Position numbers and translations under genes: made by a program
Shown: positions 56,661 to 64,000 of the stretch, one piece after another
How positions within the stretch are numbered: position 1 is the first letter of the stretch
How the letters are laid out: each line of letters opens with the position of its first letter
The notes under the pieces: generated by a model
Databases searched by the model: none
What the model was told of the DNA's origin: nothing
The model's input: only the letters and a program-made list of their open reading frames with translations
Assembly (NCBI RefSeq): GCF_001625215.2
Contig: NC_030382.2
Coordinates: forward strand, 48,263,364-48,327,363
Direction: 5' to 3'
From: Daucus carota subsp. sativus
Taxonomy: Eukaryota; Streptophyta; Magnoliopsida; Apiales; Apiaceae
Length of the DNA: 64,000 nucleotides

Positions 56661-57737
56661 TTTTGTAACTAGGAGAAGATGAGAATATGAGAATTAATCC
56701 ATGCACATCTATGGAGCAGTCGCAGAAGCACTTGAATCATGAATCAATCCAAATCTTCATCTATGTCCAGGTGAACAAATTCTGTAAATACATTTAGAGA
56801 TCTTATAATATCATAAAATTAATATTATATAAATATATTTATGTATAATTTATTAATTTATATAGTATAATAATATATGTTTGAAAATATAAATGATTAT
56901 AAATATATATTTGCGGCTTGTGGTTGCGGTTTTACGATTTTTAAATATTTAAAACCGCATCCGGACCACAAATAAGTGATTATCTAAAACATAATTCGCA
57001 ACTAACCCCATGTTACGGTTATCCGCACAATGCGGTTCGGATGCGATCTGTGCAAGCGATCAATGCGGTTAAGCGGATTGTCTATATAACCCTAGTTTTC
57101 GGTTAACCGAACCTAATACTCACCGTGTATATAAAATATAATTTATTTTTAAATTTTCTTTTCTAAATGAAAAAATAATTTATACCGCTGGAAGGCCTGC
57201 CGAAATATTTGTCCCCGACTATAACATTAATTTGAAAAAAAGGTAAGTAGTAAATTGCCTGCAGAAAACGTCGCAGCCACAACTTCTGTGTAGTAGTAAC
57301 CGTCGGCAGAGTTCGGTTGAGTGAAGTAACACCAACACGGCGGTTATTAACTTACTATTCATGATTTTGCATTATAGACAGCCCTCTCTCATCTCTACCA
57401 CTAATCTTTCCAAGGATAGCCTACCAACTTTGTTAGTGACAGACATCGGGTCCCATTCCCATATTTATTCTGGTTGCTGTTTGATGTTACTCTTATCTAC
57501 TACCTCCATTAGCGTTTAGTCTCTCTTGCTTTAACTTCACTAATCACATAATCACCACTCTGTAAGCACTGTTTTTCTCTTTATTAATCAAGTTTAAGGT
57601 TCTGTTTTCAGCATTATTCACTTCTCACTCTCTGTTCCCACTTCACAGCTTTGTGTTAATATACAATTTACCAGCTGAGTTCCCACATTTTTGGCAGATT
57701 CTGCTGACTGGCTGTGTGATTTTTGTAGTGATTAGAG

Positions 57738-60639
57738 ATGGGGTGGAAGCATGTTGTCTCCTTGTCTTATTTCTGGGCTGCCCTTCAGGTTTCAAATCAA
57801 TTTTTTCGTATAATTTGCCTAAAATCTCAAAGTATTCAATACATCTTATTACTGTAGTAGTACTAGTTTAATTTGTTTGTACCTAAGAATATGTTTGTTT
57901 TGTTAATCTCAACCATTCAAATAGAAGAAGATATCAGTGACAACTGCTATGTTTCTTTCCCATGTTTAATTGTTTATCCAGGAACGGCTATTTTGGTGAT
58001 ATTATATGATTGTGTGACAAAGAATTAGTACACAAACTTTTTCAGAATGAACACCAAGAATATTAAGATGCTTTTTTCTTAATGCTTGGAATACCAGCTT
58101 AAAGTAATTTTATTCTTTATAAAGGAAATGTGTGTGTTTATCAGGCTTGAAGTGCTTTTTGGGATTCTTGTACAGATAATTTGCGTGATTAATTTTCAGT
58201 TTGGCGTTTTCACATGTCAAATTTAAGATTCCTAAGTTGGAATATGCTGAGGATTTTCGTGGAATCCATTTGAGCTCATATGAGTAGCCAAGTAGGGATA
58301 AACTTTCCGTGTATCTTATTAAGGTCATATTTCTGAGTGAGACATACTGTTATGTTTGTTTTCAGTTTTTGGGAGATATTGGAATTTTTATGAGTAACTT
58401 TTAAGTAAATAAATATTGTAAACAATTCTTATGCTTTTCTTTGTGCAAGTCCTTTTTTTTTCTCTTTAATTACTATCCTGTTCCTCGTGGAAGCTTAATC
58501 TGATGAATTATAGTGACTTTAAAGCGAGTCATATCATTGTATTTTTCACTGTTAACAGGGAAGTACAAGGGACGTTGAGCTAGGCACGTACACTATCAAG
58601 TCTCATGGAGCGACACTCGCAAGGAATCACAGTAATGATTGGCTTATTTTGCTCTTGCTTATGGTCATAGAGATCATCCTGTATGTTATACACCCATTCT
58701 ATCGCTTTGTTGGGAAGGATATGATGACAGACCTTAGATATCCAATGAAGGACAACACAGTGCCCGTATGGGCTGTTCCAGTGAGTTTGTTGTAGAAATC
58801 ATAGTTGATTGAATGCGATTACTGCAATATTTCCATATCATGTAGTTGACTATCAATCTAGATACCTCTTCTATCATATTCAATTATCTAAATTAGTAGA
58901 ACCTATGAGACAATTTTCGCTGTGATTCAGATGTATGCTGTTTTGTTGCCTATTGTTGTTTTCAATATTTTCTATATTCGGAGGAGAAATGTCTATGACC
59001 TGCACCACAGCATTTTAGGTAAGTTATAATACTTTGTGCAATAATCTCCTGCTACAAGGTGTGCACAATATGCAATGATCTGAACATGCGCTTGTATCAG
59101 GTCTGCTATTTGCTGTGCTGATAACTGCCGTTCTTACGGATTCAATAAAGAATGCAGTTGGAAGACCGCGGCCTGACTTCTTCTGGCGCTGCTTTCCTGA
59201 TGGAAAAGATGTACAGAAGCCTAAACTCTTCACATTAATACTATAATAACACATCAGTGCTGTTCTGTTTTTAACAAATTGAATTCTGTCAGCTGTCTGA
59301 AATCATGGTAACCACTTACAGATCTGATTAGTTTTACAAATACCAAAGTGGCTTTTCTATGGAAAGGTCACCTATTTTCCTAATATTGAAGGTGTCAGAA
59401 TGATATTATGTTTTTCCTTTTAGAATGTTAGCTATCTTTGTTTACCTTATCACTGACTTTCAAATAATTTTTTCTGCTTCGTATTTAGGTATATGATCTC
59501 TGGGGAAATGTTGTATGTCATGGTAAAGATAGTGAGATAAGAGAAGGACATAAGAGTTTTCCGAGTGGTCATACTTCATGTAAGCACTTCTCGCCTTAAC
59601 TAATTGTAATTTCAGTCTAAGGTGTTGAGTTACTAGTATAAACTGCATGAAAGCCTTATGCAAGACACTTACTCAAGTTATACAAGACATGAATTGACAC
59701 ATCGAGCAGATGAGCACTAGCATCTAATTCTTCTGTAGTGCGCTTGCGAGCTATGAGGCATTTATGAAAACCTATGTAATCTTCTATACTTGCTGACTTG
59801 TTATCCAGATAATCACATGTCAAAAAATTTCAGTTTCTAATACTTTTGATTTAACAGTTAAGTGAAGTCGGTGAATTTGCATATTTAACTTGTAGTATGA
59901 TGCTGTGCAGACTTGAACGAATTCAACCATTTGACAAAGAAGTGATGATATTGCAGGGTCCTTTGCAGGTCTGGGGTTTCTATCATTATACTTGTCAGGG
60001 AAAATACAAGCATTTGATTGCCGAGGGCACATTTCAAAATTATGCATTGTTTTTCTTCCTCTTCTTGTCGCCTCTCTAGTTGGTGTTTCTCGTGTGGATG
60101 ATTATTGGCACCATTGGCAGGATGTGTTTGCTGGGGGATTTCTAGGTTTTTTTTCTTCCAACGTTTCATTTCCTTGTCATCAGTTGTAGTTTAAATCTTA
60201 TTGACTAAAAGCATTTCTTTGCAGGGCTAGTTGTCGCCACAATTTGCTATCTCCAATTCTTCGCGCCGCCTTATAACACTGAAGGTAAACTGATAAAGCT
60301 TTTTTAGTATGTGTTCTTTCGTTTGTGGAAATTAAGTTATAACATATACTGATATATATATTACTATGCCTTGCGTATTTATGTTTAGTTTACTTTGTCA
60401 TTATCACCTGCCTACAAGCTTAACATCCAATGTGATATTTCGTTTATATTGTTTCAGGGTGGAGCCCTTATGCACATTTTCAAGCATTAGAAGAGTTGCG
60501 CACAAATTCACAGCAACCACCACTGAGAGATGTCGAAGCTGTGAGAAATAACAATAACCTTATGTTGAAATCTCTAGGTCACAATTTAAACTCACCGCCG
60601 CTGCTGCAAGATGTTGATGTCGAATCTGGGAGACCGTAA
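57738..60639 (+). CDS. LPP: Lipid phosphate phosphatase (PAP2 superfamily), LPP type
   Basis: Eight exons give 330 residues: 57738-57788, 58559-58780, 58931-59018, 59101-59210, 59489-59579, 59957-60145, 60225-60284, 60458-60639. The start at 57738 is preceded in frame by TAG at 57732. The three PAP2 catalytic motifs are intact: KNAVGRPRP with K137 to P145, PSGH at 182-185, and [12 protein letters not shown] at 232-243 with the nucleophile histidine. Six hydrophobic helices surround them. The enzyme removes phosphate from phosphatidic acid, diacylglycerol pyrophosphate and related lipids in membranes, ending phosphatidate signals. It resembles Arabidopsis LPP1-LPP3; the collinear gene I recall is At2g01180 (LPP1). 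The first exon adds the 17 residues [17 protein letters not shown] before the conserved [11 protein letters not shown], which LPP2 and LPP3 lack. The tail is polar and proline-rich. Confidence 0.94.
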
Positions 60640-60785
60640 AACCTCTGACCTTGCTTTAGGTTGTTTTAGCTAGAAATTAGAACAGTTGATCGTAGAAGTG
60701 TAAATGGTGTGGTAAGAACAACTGCCTTACTAGCCATATGGCTACTTAAAATAGTATCAAGTTTGTTTATGTAAAATACTAAAAT

Positions 60786-61850
60786 TAGGCTGAGCATTCG
60801 GTCGGTTCGGTCTAAAACCGAACCGAAATAACCGAAAACCGAAATGTAACTTTTTTATTAAACGGAACCGAACCGAATTATCTATTAAACCGAACCGAAA
60901 CCGAACCGAAATAATTCGGTTAATTCGGTTTCGGTTATGAGAAAACCGAATTTTCCTGAAAAACAAGCAAAAACAGGATCTGCTATGCGGCCACCATCTG
61001 CAAAACAAGAAAAAACAAAACAAAAAAAATTTAGTCCACATTAGTCTTGTACAGGCAGGAGCCAGAAGATTTTGTTTAGTTCAAATGCAATCAATCGCAC
61101 TACATTATATCACTCATAGTTTATTAAAAATCGATCAACATACGGTATATAAGATACAGTACCTTTGAATCTTTGATTTGAGTCTTAAATACTAGACATG
61201 GATTCTTGAAATCGGCGAGCGGCAGCTAGTGACTGAGTACCAGGGGAGAGGCGGATGCGTGGAATTAGGTTAGAAATGTGTTGGTATGAGACTCTCTGGG
61301 TAAGTATGTTATATTATTCCATAAACTATTTCTATATTATACATATATATTATAATTTAAAAATAATACATATATAATTCGGTTATTTCGGTTATAACCA
61401 GTGTTCTAAAAATCCCCGATTTAACCGATAAATCCCCGATTAATCCTCTGCAAGGTCGGCCACCGATCTGATTTTTGAAATCCGATTAATCCTTATATAT
61501 ATTTCATAATCGAAGTATATGTGATAAATTATTAAAATTAAAATACTATATTACTTTAAATATAAATAATTATAGTGTTTATGAATATAGTAAATATATT
61601 AGTTACTAAATAGTTAATATAATAATAACTAAATATTAAATAATAATTTAATATTAAAATAAACCCGATTTTAACTCCGATTAATCTTTCCGATTAATCT
61701 CCGATTTCCGATTAATCCTTGAATCGGTAGCTCAACCGATTAGGTCCGATTCCCGATTTCTGTAACAATGGTTATAACCGTATTTATAATTTTAATAACC
61801 GAACCGAACCGAATTGTTATTCGGTTAATAACCGAAAACCTAGCTAAAAT
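60786..61850. repeat. AACCGAA/TTCGGTT-rich repeat element
   Basis: Dense AACCGAACCGAA and TTCGGTTATTTCGG words occur in both orientations at 60790-60945 and again at 61378-61400 and 61790-61840, so the ends look like long inverted arrays. This composition is common in plant non-autonomous elements. The middle at 60955-61300 is single-copy-like. Confidence 0.55.
61400..61769. mobile_element. Nested element of 370 bp with 9-10 bp target duplication
   Basis: GGTTATAACC stands at 61390-61399 and 61770-61779. The ends AGTGTTCTAAAAAT and ATTTCTGTAACAAT are imperfect inverted repeats. The interior repeats CCCCGATTTAACCGAT and CCGATTAATC words near both ends. It interrupts the AACCGAA-rich repeat and is therefore younger. 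Confidence 0.65.
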
Positions 61851-61916
61851 CTAGCTATTCAAGGTATTTTGCTTCAACTATCCTCGACAGATTAACTGGC
61901 CATCTTTTATGCTTTC

Positions 61917-61966
61917 AGTAATAGAAAATGCGCCTTACAAAAAAAAAAAAAGTAATAGAAAATGCG
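61917..61966 (+). repeat. 16-bp direct repeat flanking an 18-nt poly(A) insert
   Basis: AGTAATAGAAAATGCG is at 61917-61932 and 61951-61966, identical, separated by CCTTAC plus twelve A. It is the clearest of the tiny poly(A) insertions. Confidence 0.75.
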
Positions 61967-62286
61967 AATAACTTGATTTTCTCCCCAAAATCAAAGAAAC
62001 ACGGTGTAAAAATATGTTCAAGTGTTTAACTACCATATCTAACTGTAACTGGATCTTATTGTTTAAATGATCAATAAGATACTATTGTGCTGGTATCTGA
62101 TCATTTTATCTTCTGTGGCCAGATTTGTCATTTGTGTTTATGATCGTTTCGTCCGAAAAGTAAATCAGGAAAACCAGATATTTCTATACACGCTAAGTAA
62201 CTACCTAGAAAAGTTTATATGATAGTTAAAGGTGTAATTAGTACCGGTGCCATTTTACGGTTCAATTTTCGCTTGACGGAAAAGTT

Positions 62287-62526
62287 ATGCAAGAATGTGA
62301 TAACTATCGAGTCTGCAAATTATATTCACAAGAGAAGAAATTTCTGAAGTTCATTCACAAGAGACTTCTGAAAACGTTCAAAACATTTGAACCACGAATC
62401 CGGTCACTAGATTACAATTCGTTTATAAATTTGACAGGTCACGTCTCAGATGACACGCAACTGTCCTGGCTTTTAGATCAACGGCTAAAATTACGAGTAC
62501 TTTTCTCGTTTGATTATTCTACCTGA
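62287..62526 (+). CDS. Orphan small open frame (79 residues), doubtful gene
   Basis: An ATG-to-stop frame with balanced residue use, containing ECDNYRVCKLYSQEKKFLKF and a SWLLDQRLKLRVLF end. Local base composition is less AT-rich than the flanks. There is no signal peptide, no family match that I recognise, no splice partner and no evident promoter. It could be a scrap of an old gene or chance. Confidence 0.2.
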   Translation: MQECDNYRVCKLYSQEKKFLKFIHKRLLKTFKTFEPRIRSLDYNSFINLTGHVSDDTQLSWLLDQRLKLRVLFSFDYST

Positions 62527-62881
62527 CCGGCTGAGCTAAGGTTGAAATTCTAAATAAGATTATATATTATATATTTGAAAACCTATTTCAAAATTGAGCT
62601 GTGTTCTGCAGGTGTAAATCATTTTTTTTAAATATTAATCGAAATTTTAAATGAATAAGGAAATTGAATATAGTTAAAATTAGAGATATAATATTATTAT
62701 ATTTAAATAAAAATACATGTAGTACTAAGAGTTTAAACTTATAATATAAATATAATCAAATTTTTTTATTTTTAATATTTTAAATTAGAAAATTAAAAGG
62801 TCACCTCATTGCTTATTTCGTGTATTACTTGATTTAGTAGCCCGCTTATTTTTAAAAGCATTTAGTCACGTGTTTAGATCC

Positions 62882-62933
62882 AAAGTCCATGCATTTTTTT
62901 TTATTTTTTTGATAAAAAAAGTCGATGCATTTT
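62882..62933 (+). repeat. 16-bp direct repeat (one mismatch) flanking a 20-nt insert ending in A
   Basis: AAAGTCCATGCATTTT at 62882-62897 and AAAGTCGATGCATTTT at 62918-62933 flank a T-rich segment ending TTTGATAAAA. It is similar in design to the other poly(A) insertions but older, as one repeat base has changed. Confidence 0.5.
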
Positions 62934-63197
62934 AATCAGCTATTCGGTTTATACGACCGTTTAATGCTCTTTTTCATGTAAATATATTTTTGAAATACTA
63001 ATGTTAAATTGATTTTACTATTTTTTTGTGTGTGTTTGAGTATTGATGCAACTGTTCTACCGAATTAATTTATAAACAAGTAATTGCATATTTACTAATT
63101 GATATCGGTATTTATTACCAGCTCAATAATGGTACTCTAGATGATTCGGCCAGATATTAGGATATCTTTAAAGCTTATTGATTGAAACGATGATAAC

Positions 63198-63449
63198 TAC
63201 TCCCTCTGTTTGTGTTTATTAGACGTTTTAGAAAAATGCACTTTTTTGTAATTATCAGTCGTTCTCAGTGTATAATGCAATGTCAACTATCTCATTTCTT
63301 AGTTCCCCTTATTTATTGCCTATATTTATAATCAGATGTCACAAATGGTGTGTAAAATGAAGGGGCATCAATGTAAAATAATGCCTTCTTAATGATAGTT
63401 TAACTATTCCAATAAATTTTCATTCTAATAAATCAAAACAGAGGGAGTA
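63198..63449. mobile_element. Stowaway MITE, 252 bp
   Basis: Ends TACTCCCTCTGTTTG and AAACAGAGGGAGTA with TA target sites. The interior is AT-rich and differs from the other Stowaway copies in the window, so it belongs to another subfamily. Confidence 0.8.
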
Positions 63450-63639
63450 TTAATTATCTGAAATTAATGAACTTGTGAAATTTATATTATTTTAACAATG
63501 TTGTTTATAATGATTAACTAACCTTAAAGTTATACTAATATTTTTAATTTTTATAAAATTAATAAATAGGAGAGAAGATGTAAACTCTCAAAAGTGCAAA
63601 CTCTATTTAATACACATTTTAAAACCCAATTATAGGAAT

Positions 63640-63835
63640 TCATGTCTTTATATGATTTGCCTATGGGCACATCTAAACATCAAATTTCATGTATGTAATT
63701 CGTGTTAATTGGCTAGCACTTAATAATAATAGTGGCCCTCTACATACACAAAAACTTCACCGATCAAAGCAAATAAAATATATCAAATTTAGTGCATAAC
63801 ATGTGTCCATGGCACACACTAGCCAAGCCGTTTTT
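63640..63835. mobile_element. Diverged palindromic MITE, relative of 16335-16510
   Basis: The left part has GCCTATGGGCACATC followed by CATCAAATTTCATG, the right part AAATTTAGTGCATAACATGT then GTCCATGGCACACAC, an imperfect palindrome. The GTGTCCATGGCACAC core recalls the GTGCACATGGGCACAC of the element next to the DUF789 gene. Confidence 0.4.
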
Positions 63836-64000
63836 GTTAATACCCCTATGCTGTCTTTTCCATTAGAACTACTTTTAGGAAAAGTAGATTTTTCCATACT
63901 TTTACGAAAAATGATTTTCAATTTTTCTAAAAAATTATCATAAATTTCACTATCAAATTTTATTAAAAATATTGTCTTTTTTATATATTCTGAAAATATA

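Larger units (their letters stand above)
55592..57094. mobile_element. AACCGC-rich element, about 1.5 kb, hosting nested insertions
   Basis: GTTTTCGGT lies on both sides (55583-55591 and 57095-57103), an 8-9 bp target duplication, and the ends TAGGGGTGTA / TATAACCCTA are inverted. It sits inside an older AACCGAA-type sequence. Sub-terminal GCGGTTCGGAT/ATGCGGTTCGGATGCG words lie at both ends. The elements at 55792-56098 and 56214-56507 are inserted within it. Confidence 0.6.
50637..57737. other. Seven-kilobase insertion-rich intergenic region
   Basis: No gene was supported. The first 100 bases are the PB1-gene promoter. The rest holds a poly(A) retroposon, two tiny poly(A) insertions, a plastid 23S rRNA fragment, a LINE tail, MITEs and nested AACCGC-rich elements, each listed. 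The stretch at 53140-53290 is GC-richer and unidentified. The last few hundred bases (from about 57350) should be the promoter and leader of the phosphatase gene. Confidence 0.65.
60640..64000. other. Right-hand intergenic region rich in repeats
   Basis: It contains the phosphatase 3' region, an AACCGAA-rich repeat with a nested element, two tiny poly(A) insertions, a Stowaway MITE and a diverged palindromic MITE. A 79-codon open frame at 62287 is noted separately. The rest is AT-rich without recognised features. Confidence 0.6.

Noticed and set aside
1..64000. CRISPR arrays, operons, phage or bacterial systems
   Set aside because: Intron-rich plant genes and plant transposons throughout; no regularly spaced repeat array or prokaryotic gene order.

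Overview
The window is nuclear DNA of a eudicot plant. The genes are split by AT-rich GT-AG introns, all ten products belong to plant families, and the spaces between genes are full of small plant-type transposons, above all Stowaway elements (CTCCCTCCGT ends with TA target sites). The species cannot be fixed from sequence alone; an asterid, possibly Apiaceae, would fit but this is a guess.

Layout. Two to 115: possible 3' end of a gene that starts outside. 3323-6947 (+): NAD+ carrier of the mitochondrial carrier family. 7882-11239 (-): LRK10-like receptor kinase. 16877-20726 (+): DUF789 protein. 22102-22593 (+): secreted S1-type self-incompatibility homologue. 23114-24142 (+): reticulon-like protein. 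24692-29609 (-): two-domain protein, CinA/PncC-like plus nucleotidylyltransferase. 31429-33694 (+): ZAR1-type LRR receptor kinase. 37694-44417 (+): Elongator subunit ELP2. 47107-50636 (-): PB1-domain protein with a Q-rich tail. 57738-60639 (+): lipid phosphate phosphatase. I rebuilt every exon set by hand; all exon lengths sum to open frames with consensus splice sites. No mRNA was available.

How the genes relate. They do not form one pathway. From memory, homologues of the DUF789, reticulon, nucleotidylyltransferase, ZAR1, PB1 and LPP genes lie in the same order in Arabidopsis around At2g01260 to At2g01180, so this is probably a conserved collinear block into which ELP2 and the S1 gene are interleaved here. 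Two genes may touch pyridine nucleotides (the NAD+ carrier and the CinA-like/adenylyltransferase-like protein), but nothing shows that their proximity is functional.

The gene-poor parts record many insertions: at least five Stowaway elements, three copies of one hAT-like MITE, several elements with 9-bp target duplications (Mutator-like), nested AACCGAA-rich elements, a plastid 23S rRNA fragment in the nucleus, a LINE tail, a 720-bp poly(A) retroposon with an 11-bp duplication, and six tiny poly(A) insertions flanked by 15-17 bp direct repeats. I found no new defence or enzyme system; the tiny poly(A) insertions and the CinA-nucleotidylyltransferase fusion are the most rewarding leads.
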